Assembly: GCA_022843805.1 (NCBI GenBank)
Contig: JALHMY010000015.1
Coordinates: 48,517-112,516, forward strand
Length of the DNA: 64,000 nt
Direction of reading: 5' to 3'
DNA from: Fuerstiella sp.
GTDB taxonomy: Bacteria; Planctomycetota; Planctomycetia; Planctomycetales; Planctomycetaceae
Made by a program: the position numbers and the translations under genes. A model generated the notes under the pieces. That model did no database searches. It was not told the DNA's origin and worked only from the letters and a program-made list of their open reading frames with translations. Positions 1-8,566 of this stretch are shown piece by piece. Every line of letters starts with the position of its first letter. The first letter of the stretch is position 1.

Positions 1-78
1 ACCACGAGTATTCCGGTACAGGTTCTTCCGACGAATTCTCGGGAAGATTTTTGCCTGTGCGATGTTCAGTGATGTTTA

Positions 79-1461
79 CTATTTCAGCATTGCCTGAAGC
101 CGGGAACCGAGGTCTTTCGAGTTTGAGGTGGTTGTAATCACCACGCCGTTTTTGTCGACCAGCCAGACGGCTGGGCTGCGGGCGATGCCCCAAAAGACCA
201 CCAGCGGGCTATTCCAGGATCGCTGATCAGGGTTCGGGAAGAAAATCTGCTGTCCGGGAACCTCATGCGATTCCATAAACGCGTTCAGTTCCGTTTCCGC
301 ATCATCGAGAGCCACTCCAACGATTCTTAGTCGTTCACCAGGAACCTGGCTGCGAATGCGCTGCAGTAGTGGAAGCAGATCGTCGGTAAATTCCTTGTCT
401 TCTGACGACCAAAAGTAAATCAGCGTGGGTTTTCCCGAAAAGTCGTCCACAGAAACAAATCCACCATCGAGTGTGGGACCGGAGAACTGTGACAGTTTTT
501 GTCCGGCCAGTGCCATCCTTCTGAGTGTCGCCGTTGCTTTCTGTCCCTGTGTTGATTCCGGGAATTTTTCTGCCAGTGCCGTGTAGCAAAGTTTGGCTTC
601 GGTCATCAGTCTTTTGGCAAGCTCGGTATCCGCAGAGGACATAGAGTGCAATTCACAGCTTAATCCCGCTCCAAACAACATGGTGACAGCACGATTTTGC
701 TGCTCGGGGAAGCGGTCCGCAAATTCTCTGGCCCACTGGGAAAGCGTGGTAAACCATTCTGGCTGTGTTTTCCCGAGCATACCGGCCTTAGTGTGGGCGA
801 ATTTTGCAATATAGTACACACCTTCGGCTGCGGCTGCTGATTTGGGGTCCCTTGAAGCGATGGCTTCCACATCGGCATAGAGCTGATCCACGTCTGTTTG
901 ATTACCGGCGAGCGCCATTTGAAACCGTGCTTCAAGGAGCTGTCCGATCGCCTGGTTAAAGAGTGGTTCTTTGCCTTCGTTATTCATTGTCAGGCGAAGG
1001 ACATTTGTCGCCATTTCAATAATCTGTTCGTTTCGATCGCGTCGAGTTTTTCGGGCCTGTTCCAGATCCGCCGGTACGCTCCCCAGTCGCAGCTGCTGAA
1101 TTTCTCTGAGGATCTTTGTTGCTTCATCGGCCTCGCCAGCGTTTTTTGTTTCCGGAGTCTCGCTGGCATCGACCGACTGCGACTCAGGCGATGCAATCGA
1201 TGCCGTAATTCGTGCGGCCGCCGGAGTGTTCTGCTCATCCGGGGAAGAATCTGAGCCGTTTGCTGGTGACGATTCGGAGTCACTGTTGGGCAGATTCTGC
1301 CTCGTACCCGCGTTTGAAATCACCTGCGGCGAGCTGTCGGCAGACGGAGTCGAATCCGTTCCGCCACCGCACCCGGAAATCACTGCGACTACCAAAACAG
1401 AAATGGTGGCAAGGTGCAGTCGAAAACTAAACATTGGGCATCGATCCTTCGATTTTTCCAT
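79..1461 (-). CDS. Lipoprotein with degenerate TlpA-like thioredoxin domain
   Basis: A 460-residue exported lipoprotein. The N-terminus has a hydrophobic stretch ending in a lipobox (VISGC, Cys31), followed by a Ser/Asn/Pro-rich linker to about residue 110, a helical region (about 115-320), and a C-terminal thioredoxin-like fold (about 325-460). The fold is recognisable from the LIYFW strand, the IVGVALDD segment and the cis-Pro loop (SPAVWLV, Pro430). Where TlpA/thioredoxins carry WCxxC, this protein reads WSSED (351-355), so the redox cysteines are absent and thiol chemistry is unlikely; a structural or binding role is my inference. An internal ATG at 1434 (MFSFRLHL) would give a more typical 22-residue lipoprotein signal and may be the true start. 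It is transcribed divergently from the PIG-L gene. Confidence 0.8.
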   Translation of the reverse strand: MEKSKDRCPMFSFRLHLATISVLVVAVISGCGGGTDSTPSADSSPQVISNAGTRQNLPNSDSESSPANGSDSSPDEQNTPAAARITASIASPESQSVDASETPETKNAGEADEATKILREIQQLRLGSVPADLEQARKTRRDRNEQIIEMATNVLRLTMNNEGKEPLFNQAIGQLLEARFQMALAGNQTDVDQLYADVEAIASRDPKSAAAAEGVYYIAKFAHTKAGMLGKTQPEWFTTLSQWAREFADRFPEQQNRAVTMLFGAGLSCELHSMSSADTELAKRLMTEAKLCYTALAEKFPESTQGQKATATLRRMALAGQKLSQFSGPTLDGGFVSVDDFSGKPTLIYFWSSEDKEFTDDLLPLLQRIRSQVPGERLRIVGVALDDAETELNAFMESHEVPGQQIFFPNPDQRSWNSPLVVFWGIARSPAVWLVDKNGVVITTTSNSKDLGSRLQAMLK

Positions 1462-1728
1462 ACCGGCGTTGCCTTATGATGACAACCTGATTGCGTCCGC
1501 GAGGATGCTCGTCTCCTGAGAACCAGCGTTTTACAGCAAATTGTTCAGGAGTAAAATACGAATTCTGCCGATTCACGCTGTCCGTAGCGAACTCCTGTGA
1601 AACCGTTTAAAGTAATTCAAAGATTCTTCTTCGGCGGTACCGGCAAGTGAAATTTGCGGGCCAGCCGAGTCCTCCCTTTGGCGATGCGTTGCCTTCTTCC
1701 AGGCTGATTTGTTTCTGAGATTATTGCT

Positions 1729-2526
1729 ATGGCCGCTGATGCAAAACCTGTCAATCCTTCAGAACTCCGAGTTCTGGCGATTCACGCACATCCCGATGAT
1801 ATTGAATTCCAGTGTGCCGGGACTTTGGTCAGACTGCGTGATCTGGGATGTCGGATTTCTGTTGCCACGATGACGCCAGGCGACGGCGGAAGTGCAGAAC
1901 ATTCTGCCGAACAAATCTCGGCAATTCGCCGTGGTGAGGCTGCCGCAGCGGCAGAGATTCTTCAGGCTGATTACACCTGTCTTGAATTCCGCGATCTTTC
2001 CATCTGTTTTGACAATGACAGTCGCCGACGGATGACGGAATTTGTACGTCGCAAACGCCCCGACCTGATTTTGACGGCACCTCCGGTCGACTATATGCAC
2101 GACCATGAAATCACGAGTGCGCTTGTTCGGGATGCCTGCTTCAACGCGTCTGTGCCAAATTATCGAACTCAGCAGTGGGATCCGGCTCCCCCGACGAAAA
2201 AGATTCCATGGCTGTATTACGTCGACCCCGTTGAAGGAACTGATCATTTTGGCAATCGGCAGCCTGTGGATTTTATTGTCGATGTGACTGCTCAGTTTGA
2301 TATTAAGCATCGGGCGCTGGCCTGCCACGCCAGCCAGCGGGAATGGCTTCGGCGCCAGCACGGCATCGATGAATATATGGATGCCTGTGTGCGCTGGAGC
2401 CGGGCGCGGGGAGCGGAACTGGGCGTCGAACATGGAGAAGGATTCCGTCAGTACAAAGGGCATCCTCATCCGGTCAGCAATCTTCTTTATGAACTGCTGG
2501 GTTCTGCCCGTACCCCGCAAACCTGA
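1729..2526 (+). CDS. PIG-L family (LmbE-like) deacetylase
   Basis: 265 residues, the normal length for the PIG-L/LmbE family of zinc-dependent N-acetylglucosamine deacetylases (which includes BshB and MshB). The metal-binding AHPDD motif is at residues 20-24 and the second metal/catalytic element HDHEIT is at 124-129; both sit where the family has them. There is no signal peptide, so it should act in the cytoplasm. Family members deacetylate GlcNAc linked to inositol, malate or other groups; the substrate here cannot be read from the sequence. The ATG is unambiguous (MAADAKPVNP). The small membrane protein gene follows about 200 bases downstream on the same strand. Confidence 0.88.
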   Translation: MAADAKPVNPSELRVLAIHAHPDDIEFQCAGTLVRLRDLGCRISVATMTPGDGGSAEHSAEQISAIRRGEAAAAAEILQADYTCLEFRDLSICFDNDSRRRMTEFVRRKRPDLILTAPPVDYMHDHEITSALVRDACFNASVPNYRTQQWDPAPPTKKIPWLYYVDPVEGTDHFGNRQPVDFIVDVTAQFDIKHRALACHASQREWLRRQHGIDEYMDACVRWSRARGAELGVEHGEGFRQYKGHPHPVSNLLYELLGSARTPQT

Positions 2527-2729
2527 AAAAGCCTGTACGAAATTGCTAAACATCGATTTCCCTGACGGTCCCTCATGGATTAGAATCAGCCGGGTCGGAA
2601 TTTGAGCCGATGGAAACAATCTGGTCGGTGTTCAAAATTCGGCCATGCTTTTTGGGCCTTCAGTATCAGTTTCTTTCGCGAAACGGCTTCGCGTCTCACC
2701 AAATTTTTTATTGTCAGAACGTCACGGTC

Positions 2730-2969
2730 ATGTCTGAAACCGCTCACGAACCAGCTCATTCGGAAACTGCACTGTTCACGCCGGTGGAAATCGAGCAGTT
2801 TGAAGCTGACGACGTCACCGCTGGCCGCGCTATTGGAAAAATGCTGTCAATCCTGTTTCTTTACACCGTGCTGGCGATGGCGCTGGTGACATGGTGGACG
2901 TATAGCAGCCTGCAGAGTGCAGAATCTCAGAATGCAGCTCCCGCCGACGGTCACGAAACAGGTCACTGA
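2730..2969 (+). CDS. Small single-pass membrane protein, unknown function
   Basis: A 79-residue protein with an acidic N-terminal half (MSETAHEPAHSETALF) and one clear transmembrane helix (MLSILFLYTVLAMALVTWW) followed by a short polar tail. An in-frame ATG at 2610 would extend it to 119 residues, but the added residues look like translated intergenic DNA (aromatic and Cys-rich, no pattern), so I prefer 2730. Neither start has a good Shine-Dalgarno. The family is not recognised. It lies between the deacetylase and the convergent BRCT protein. Confidence 0.5.
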   Translation: MSETAHEPAHSETALFTPVEIEQFEADDVTAGRAIGKMLSILFLYTVLAMALVTWWTYSSLQSAESQNAAPADGHETGH

Positions 2970-2987
2970 TACTTCGTGAGCGACGTT

Positions 2988-4502
2988 TCATTCGGGCGTC
3001 TTCAATGCTGATGCTGACGGGCGTTGCTGTTCCAGTCTGGACCGCGCATGATCAGCCCAGGGGCCGCGGGAGTCATACTCCAGATATTGCTGCCAGTAAG
3101 ACAGGGCTTCCTCATAACGCTGCACATGGTCCAGCAGCTGAGCATAATGAAGAAGGGCGTCCGGATTTCCCGGGTGAATGGAAATCGCAGTCAGGAGTGA
3201 TTCCTCGGCAGCCTGGTGCTGTCGCAGCTCGGTTTGAAGACATCCCAGCTGAGTCCATGCTTCGATGAAGTCGGGAGCAAACTCAATCGCACAGAGATAG
3301 CGTTCGATCGCAGCTTCAATTTTTGAACTGCGATAAAGTGCATCGGCCATATGGAAATTGACATCCGCCGGATCCGGGAAAACGCCTCCCCGGTCTTTCA
3401 GATGGGGCTGATTTTCTTCGCGCAACAATGACTGCTCCGATACCAGCAGGCTCATCGAGTTCCGAAAAGCGTTCACAGCCGATTCAAACTCGGCTTCTTC
3501 CGATAATCGGCATCCTTCATGAAACCATTCATCCGCATTCCAGTCGCTCATTCGCCGATCGCCGATCTGCAGTCTGGCTTCGGTAATTGAGAATGAAATG
3601 GGTTCGTCGTCATCTGTAGCAGAGTCTGATGTCGAGGCGGATGCTGACCGACTATTCGAATTGCTCAATTGCAGTGAGGTCAGGTGCGCGACCGAGTGAG
3701 CCGGTTGTTCACTGTCCGGAGCGTCATCATCTGGCATCGGCTGCACGATGTTGTTCGTACTCTCCTCGGTTGCGTCAAAGTCCAGCAGGCGCTGTCCGGT
3801 TCGTGGATTCAGAACGCCGTGGGAATCACGCAGCAGGACTTTTTCGTCCTGTACAAGCAAATTCAGCTGAGCAAGCGAACGATCGGTACCTGCGAGCGTT
3901 TGTCCGAGTTCTCCCAGACTCTGTTCAATTTTCTTTGCAGAAACACCTTCATCAAGGAGAGACGCCAGTCTGCGTGCGCTGGCAACTTCGCGGTAATCAA
4001 AGTATGGCAGTCGACAAACTCGACGCACCGCCCGAATGAGTCCAAGTCGAGCCCAGCGTCGAATCAGGCGAACGGGCACATCGAGCAGGCGAGACAGCAT
4101 GGCGGGAGTGTAGGCTCTTTGAATTTCCTCACGCCGTTCATTCATTCCCAGAAGATGCAGCCAGTCGGATTCCGGGAGGATGCTTAAATGGTGGCCATTC
4201 GAAATCAGCTCCGTTGCCTGTTGAAGCTTTTGTGAAGTTGTTCCGTCCTCTTCCAGTGGCCAGCCTTCTTCGCCCACCACCAGCATCGTGGTTAAGCCGG
4301 ATACAGAATGACTGGCGCGTCCGCCGTATTGTTCCACGAGCCTTGCGGCATCGCGGTGCACCATAGATGCGAGCGTACCGGTAAAAGCAACGGTTTCCCC
4401 GGCCAGCGGCAGGGAGCTGGCTGTGATGAGCGACTCCGGGGTGGTCGGTCTTTCCTCAGGCATACTGGAGCTGTCGTCTGATTTGCTGGAATCCACCCAC
4501 AC
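2988..4502 (-). CDS. BRCT + MerR-type HTH + TPR protein
   Basis: 504 residues from a GTG start preceded by GAGAAAG; an ATG at 4463 is an alternative. Three parts are visible. Residues 30-115 resemble a BRCT domain (GETVAFTGTL, YGGRASHSV, TTMLVVGE), the fold found in NAD-dependent DNA ligase and replication factor C. Residues 130-200 resemble a MerR-family winged HTH (YTPAMLSRLLDVPVRLIRRW, then a RLPYFDYREV wing and LLDEGVSAKKI). Residues 330-495 contain TPR-like helical repeats (ADALYRSSKIEAAIERYLCA, AWTQLGCLQTELRQHQAAEE, ALLHYAQLLDHVQRYEEA). A low-complexity Ser/Asp linker joins HTH and TPR. The architecture suggests a DNA-associated scaffold or regulator; no enzymatic motif is seen. Confidence 0.8.
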   Translation of the reverse strand: MWVDSSKSDDSSSMPEERPTTPESLITASSLPLAGETVAFTGTLASMVHRDAARLVEQYGGRASHSVSGLTTMLVVGEEGWPLEEDGTTSQKLQQATELISNGHHLSILPESDWLHLLGMNERREEIQRAYTPAMLSRLLDVPVRLIRRWARLGLIRAVRRVCRLPYFDYREVASARRLASLLDEGVSAKKIEQSLGELGQTLAGTDRSLAQLNLLVQDEKVLLRDSHGVLNPRTGQRLLDFDATEESTNNIVQPMPDDDAPDSEQPAHSVAHLTSLQLSNSNSRSASASTSDSATDDDEPISFSITEARLQIGDRRMSDWNADEWFHEGCRLSEEAEFESAVNAFRNSMSLLVSEQSLLREENQPHLKDRGGVFPDPADVNFHMADALYRSSKIEAAIERYLCAIEFAPDFIEAWTQLGCLQTELRQHQAAEESLLTAISIHPGNPDALLHYAQLLDHVQRYEEALSYWQQYLEYDSRGPWADHARSRLEQQRPSASALKTPE

Positions 4503-4802
4503 GACTTTCTCAGAGTTGGAAGACTGGGTCGAATGCGGTCCGGAAAGAACGAAGACCGGATATCGAAGATACCGTGGAAAATAATGAAAGGGTAGTATTC
4601 AGACGTTCTACTGCTATCAGAGAGGGAAGAATTGGTGGCTGGCTGGAAAAGTCGCCGGAGTTTTCCATCACTGGCGGCGAAAACTTTCGATTTTCCGTGT
4701 ACGATTTTTTCCCAAAACGCAGGTTTGGCCGTTATCCGCATCGAATCTCGGCCGTTTGACCGCGAATTTGACAGTGAATTTGACAGCGAAAGAGTTTTGA
4801 AT
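4503..4802. other. Intergenic region upstream of glyA
   Basis: 300 bases between the divergent BRCT gene and glyA. The only clear structure is a 3 x 12-bp tandem repeat just upstream of the glyA ribosome-binding site (separate entry). I see no terminator, RNA gene or riboswitch fold that I can support. Confidence 0.5.
4755..4790 (+). repeat. Three tandem 12-bp TTTGAC repeats before glyA
   Basis: Three contiguous 12-mers, TTTGACCGCGAA, TTTGACAGTGAA and TTTGACAGCGAA, end 12 bases before the glyA ATG and immediately abut its AAGAG ribosome-binding site. Each unit contains TTGAC, a -35-like core. Possible readings are iterated regulator binding, stacked -35 elements or translational control; none is proven. 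Confidence 0.6.
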
Positions 4803-6044
4803 ATGTCTCGTCTTCAGACGTCCGATCCTTCCATCTGGGATGCTGTCTGCCACGAACGTAAAAGGCAGGCTGAGGGTTTGGAACTGATTGCGTCGGAGAA
4901 CTACACCAGCGCCGCGATCATGGAAGCGGCTGGTACGGTTCTGACGAACAAGTATGCCGAGGGCTATCCGGGGAAGCGGTACTACGGTGGGTGCGAACAT
5001 GTTGACACGGTTGAGCAGATCGCCCGAGAGCGAGCCTGTCAGCTCTTTGGTGCTCAGCATGCGAACGTTCAGCCGCATGCGGGTTCCCAGGCGAACATGG
5101 CCGTCTATTTCACGGTTCTGAACCCCGGCGATCTGATCCTTGCCATGGATCTGTCTCATGGCGGACACCTGACGCATGGAATGCATCTGAACTTCAGTGG
5201 CAAACTCTACAGGACAGCTCATTATGGTGTCCGGCGAGATGACCATCGCATTGACTTTGATCAGGTCGTGTCACTGGCTCGGGAGCATAAGCCAAAGCTG
5301 ATCGTTGCAGGTGCAAGTGCCTATCCGCGTGAGATTGATCATGCAAAGTTTGCAGAGATTGCGAGAGAAGTTGGTGCTTTGCTGATGGTTGATATGGCAC
5401 ACTATGCCGGGCTTGTTGCCGGTGGTGTTCATAACAGTCCGGTCCCAGTTGCCGATTTCGTGACGTCGACTTCACATAAGACGCTGCGTGGTCCCCGTTC
5501 CGGATTCGTATTGTGCCGGGAGGAACATGCAAAGAACCTGGATCGAAATGTTTTCCCGGGAATGCAGGGCGGCCCGCTGATGCACATTGTTGCAGCAAAA
5601 GCCGTTTGTTTTGGTGAGGCTCTGCGGCCGGATTTTCAGGTCTATGCGCGACAAATCGTAGAGAATGCCAGAACCCTGGCAGAGACTTTGACCTCGGGTG
5701 GCCTGCGTCTGGTTTCCGGTGGAACAGACAACCATCTGATGATGTGTGATGTGACCGCCATCAACCTGTCAGGCAGTATTGCTGAAAAGTCACTGGATAA
5801 GGCGGGGATCACTGTCAACAAGAATATGATCCCCTACGATCAGAGAAAGCCAATGGATCCCAGTGGAGTGCGAATCGGTACGGCCGCACTGACAACTCGA
5901 GGAATGAAGTCTGACGAGATGAAGAAGGTTGGAGGCTGGATTCTGGATGCGCTCAGGCATTCAGACAATGATGCTCAGCTGCAGCGCATTCGGAGCGAAA
6001 TCGCCAGCTTTGCAACTGCCTTTCCGGTGCCGGGAATTGACTGA
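4803..6044 (+). CDS. glyA: Serine hydroxymethyltransferase
   Basis: 413 residues, matching bacterial SHMT length. The enzyme interconverts serine and glycine while charging tetrahydrofolate with a one-carbon unit, using PLP in the cytoplasm. The N-terminal substrate segment ([12 protein letters not shown]), the glycine-rich [11 protein letters not shown] loop, and the PLP lysine in [11 protein letters not shown] (Lys226) are all present, as is the C-terminal [14 protein letters not shown] segment. I chose ATG 4803 because an AAGAG ribosome-binding site lies 8 bases upstream and homologues start near this point; the open frame continues to 4632 but that part reads as translated repeat. Confidence 0.97.
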   Translation: MSRLQTSDPSIWDAVCHERKRQAEGLELIASENYTSAAIMEAAGTVLTNKYAEGYPGKRYYGGCEHVDTVEQIARERACQLFGAQHANVQPHAGSQANMAVYFTVLNPGDLILAMDLSHGGHLTHGMHLNFSGKLYRTAHYGVRRDDHRIDFDQVVSLAREHKPKLIVAGASAYPREIDHAKFAEIAREVGALLMVDMAHYAGLVAGGVHNSPVPVADFVTSTSHKTLRGPRSGFVLCREEHAKNLDRNVFPGMQGGPLMHIVAAKAVCFGEALRPDFQVYARQIVENARTLAETLTSGGLRLVSGGTDNHLMMCDVTAINLSGSIAEKSLDKAGITVNKNMIPYDQRKPMDPSGVRIGTAALTTRGMKSDEMKKVGGWILDALRHSDNDAQLQRIRSEIASFATAFPVPGID

Positions 6045-6074
6045 TCCTGCGTTCAGCGAACAGGAGTATTGTCT

Positions 6075-7541
6075 GTGAGTGGCTCATATCACGTTGCTGC
6101 TGCAATGCAGGCTTATGCATCGAGGGCTGCTGTCCTCCTGCTGGCTGTCTGTTGTGTGGGAGACGTTCTGGCCGAAGACTGGCCTCAGTTCCGGGGACGC
6201 CGGTCCGGCGGTGTCAGTGAATCAAAGCAGTCACTTCCGGCGGAAGTGTCTCCTGAGTCGCATCTTTTGTGGAAAGCGGACGTCCCGGCCGGACATTCGT
6301 CCCCCGTCCTGGTCGGTGATCGTATTTTTATGACGGCCGCTGACGGCGAACGTCTGCTGACACTAGCTCTGGACCGAGCGACGGGTAAGCAGATCTGGGA
6401 GAAGGAAATTCCTCATGATGGACTGGAGACCATTCATCAGACGGGAAGTCTTGCGCAATCGAGTCCTGCGGCGGACGGTGAGATCGTGGTCAGCTTCTTT
6501 GGGTCCGCCGGGCTGTTTGCCTTTGACCGGGATGGTAATCTGCTGTGGCATCATCGTATGGGGCCATTCAGGAACGACTTCGGTGCCGGGAGTTCTCCGA
6601 TCATTGAAGGTGATCTCGTAATTCTGCTTCAGGATCATGATATCGATTCGTTTATCGCTGCCTTTGACAAACGAACGGGCCGGGAAGTCTGGCGTCAGGA
6701 TCGTTCCGAGTTTCTGCGAAATTATTCCACACCGGTCATCTGGACGGTGGAAGGTCAGAAACAGATTGTGGTTGCCGCAACTCTTCGTATCGTGGGCTAC
6801 GATCTGGAAACCGGAAAGGAAGTATGGACCGTTCGTGGTGTCTCACGGATCATCAACATGACTCCGGTGATTGGGCCGGACAATATTCTGTATGCTGCAT
6901 GTTATTCGCCTGGGAATGGCGGCGATGATCGAGTGACTCCGCTGGCGGTTGATGAGTTGTTTGCATCCGATGCCGATGTGAACGGAACCATTGAAGAGCC
7001 GGAGTTTCCCAGCCATCCTTTCAAATCGCGATTCTCTCAGCTCGATCGCAACAAGGATGGGCATTTGAGTCGTGCAGAGTACGAAGTTGCCAGTCGACCG
7101 CATCGGGAGGGCCGCAATGTTGTTCTGGCGATCGCTCCAGGTGGCCAGGGTGACATTACATCAACGCATGTGAAATGGGAGTTTTTAAAACAGATCCCCT
7201 ATTGTCCTTCACCTCTGTATTACCAGGGTCTTCTGTTTATGGTGAAGAACGGCGGGATTCTGTCCGTTCTGGATGCATCCAGTGGCAATCTCCTGAAACT
7301 GAAGAGGCTCAGGGCAACTGGTGATTATTATGCATCGCCTGTTGCCGGGGACGGAAAGGTCTTTCTGCTCAGCCAGCAGGGGGAACTCACTGTTCTCTCT
7401 GCCGACAGTCTCGAAGAACTGCATACCGTGAACTTTAACGGCGATGGCCACGCAACTCCCGCAGTTGCGGATGGGCGACTCTACCTGAGGATCGGCGATT
7501 CGCTTTACTGTTTTGGAGATTCCGTAATCCAGACTCAGTAG
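6075..7541 (+). CDS. Secreted PQQ-like beta-propeller protein with EF-hand
   Basis: 488 residues from the GTG at 6075, which has AGGAG 8 bases upstream; a TTG at 6069 is too close to that site. A signal peptide (hydrophobic AAVLLLAVCCVGDVLA) precedes the mature start EDWPQFRG, a motif typical of planctomycete PQQ-repeat proteins. Repeats of the type LLTLALDRATGKQIWEKE and AFDKRTGREVWRQD mark propeller blades. Between blades, around residues 295-345, an EF-hand-like insert (DADVNGTIEE and DRNKDGHLSRAE) should bind calcium. None of the catalytic residues of quinoprotein dehydrogenases is obvious, so binding or scaffolding is more likely than PQQ catalysis. It follows glyA by 30 bases. Confidence 0.87.
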   Translation: MSGSYHVAAAMQAYASRAAVLLLAVCCVGDVLAEDWPQFRGRRSGGVSESKQSLPAEVSPESHLLWKADVPAGHSSPVLVGDRIFMTAADGERLLTLALDRATGKQIWEKEIPHDGLETIHQTGSLAQSSPAADGEIVVSFFGSAGLFAFDRDGNLLWHHRMGPFRNDFGAGSSPIIEGDLVILLQDHDIDSFIAAFDKRTGREVWRQDRSEFLRNYSTPVIWTVEGQKQIVVAATLRIVGYDLETGKEVWTVRGVSRIINMTPVIGPDNILYAACYSPGNGGDDRVTPLAVDELFASDADVNGTIEEPEFPSHPFKSRFSQLDRNKDGHLSRAEYEVASRPHREGRNVVLAIAPGGQGDITSTHVKWEFLKQIPYCPSPLYYQGLLFMVKNGGILSVLDASSGNLLKLKRLRATGDYYASPVAGDGKVFLLSQQGELTVLSADSLEELHTVNFNGDGHATPAVADGRLYLRIGDSLYCFGDSVIQTQ

Positions 7542-7679
7542 GATTGCGTTGAGTCTCTAAAGCGGCAGACATCTGGTACGGTTGAGGCGAGATCTGACGC
7601 ATTGAATTTTGAACGAGATCGTCGCTGAGTGTCTCGGCCGACGATTTCAGATCAGGTTGGTTAACAGGAGAGTTCCGTC

Positions 7680-8369
7680 GTGATGGATATTTACTCTCTG
7701 CCAGACTCAATGCAGCGGCTGGTTCAGGGTGAGCTTGCTGGTGGTGAATCTGTCCGATGGGTTGGCCAGCCGATTCCGAGAAAGTCGCTGTCGTGGGCAT
7801 CACTGTTTCCGGTTCTGTTTGCGATTCCCTGGACAGGATTTTCATTGTTCTGGATGGCGGCCGCTGCGGGTGTGCTGGATGGCTTTCTTGACGGCGGTGC
7901 TGCAAAACCAGTTGATCCCGGCCGAATTTTCTTTGCGCTGTTTGGGGTTCCGTTTGTGCTGGTGGGGCTGGGAATGCTGAGCGCACCCTACTGGATGAGA
8001 CGACGGACTCGCCGAGCTGCTGAAAAGACCGTCTATGTGATTACGGACCGGCGAGCGATCATCGTGAACGGCGGATATTTTGGCGATAGTGGTGTTTTAG
8101 GCCTGGCCAGCGGACTGATACGAAGTGCCGGAGATGGTATGCAGATCAGTTCATACAGTCCGGAGAATATCGGTCAGATCCACCGCATTCAGCGAGAAGA
8201 CGGTTCCGGCGACCTGACTTTCGGAACAGAGCTGTTCACTTCCGAAGAAAATGGCACTCGACAAATCGTGCGGAACGGTTTTTTCTCCATTCCGGATGTC
8301 CGGGATGTGGAACGAATTCTGGATTCTCTGGCGGAAATTCGACGAGAAGAGGATCTGGACGAGCAGTGA
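7680..8369 (+). CDS. Two-pass membrane protein with bacterial PH-like domain
   Basis: 229 residues. Two hydrophobic helices (about 40-65 and 80-105) are followed by a basic RRRTRRAAEK segment and a cytoplasmic beta-rich region beginning YVITDRRAIIV, the signature seen at the start of bacterial PH-like (bPH2/YdbS-type) domains. A conserved-looking EDGSGDLTFGTELF and a C-terminal helix FSIPDVRDVERILDSL complete it; the last element is also typical for planctomycete PH proteins. Start is GTG 7680 (AGGAG 9 bases upstream) or ATG 7683. Function is unknown; membrane-surface binding is inferred from the fold. Confidence 0.75.
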   Translation: MMDIYSLPDSMQRLVQGELAGGESVRWVGQPIPRKSLSWASLFPVLFAIPWTGFSLFWMAAAAGVLDGFLDGGAAKPVDPGRIFFALFGVPFVLVGLGMLSAPYWMRRRTRRAAEKTVYVITDRRAIIVNGGYFGDSGVLGLASGLIRSAGDGMQISSYSPENIGQIHRIQREDGSGDLTFGTELFTSEENGTRQIVRNGFFSIPDVRDVERILDSLAEIRREEDLDEQ

Positions 8370-8566
8370 TTCCAATCTGCAGCAAAATCACATTCAGACG
8401 TGAATCGGTAGCGAAAAGGTAGCCTCAGCGGGTTTTGCCAGATACCATTTCTGTGCTGTCCGGTTCTCTCCGATCCTGCCTGCGGCCGGTATTTGAAGCA
8501 GCGGACAGTCTCCTGCCTGATCTACTCTCCTGCATTTCCTCCTGCCTTTCACAGTCTGGTTCAACC

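Noticed and set aside
4632..4802. N-terminal extension of glyA
   Set aside because: The added residues are Ser/Phe-rich and come from the 12-bp repeat; SHMT homologues begin near the chosen ATG.
8435..8566. Longer start for the DUF1549/1553 protein
   Set aside because: The TTG start puts 44 odd residues before a clear signal peptide that begins at ATG 8567.
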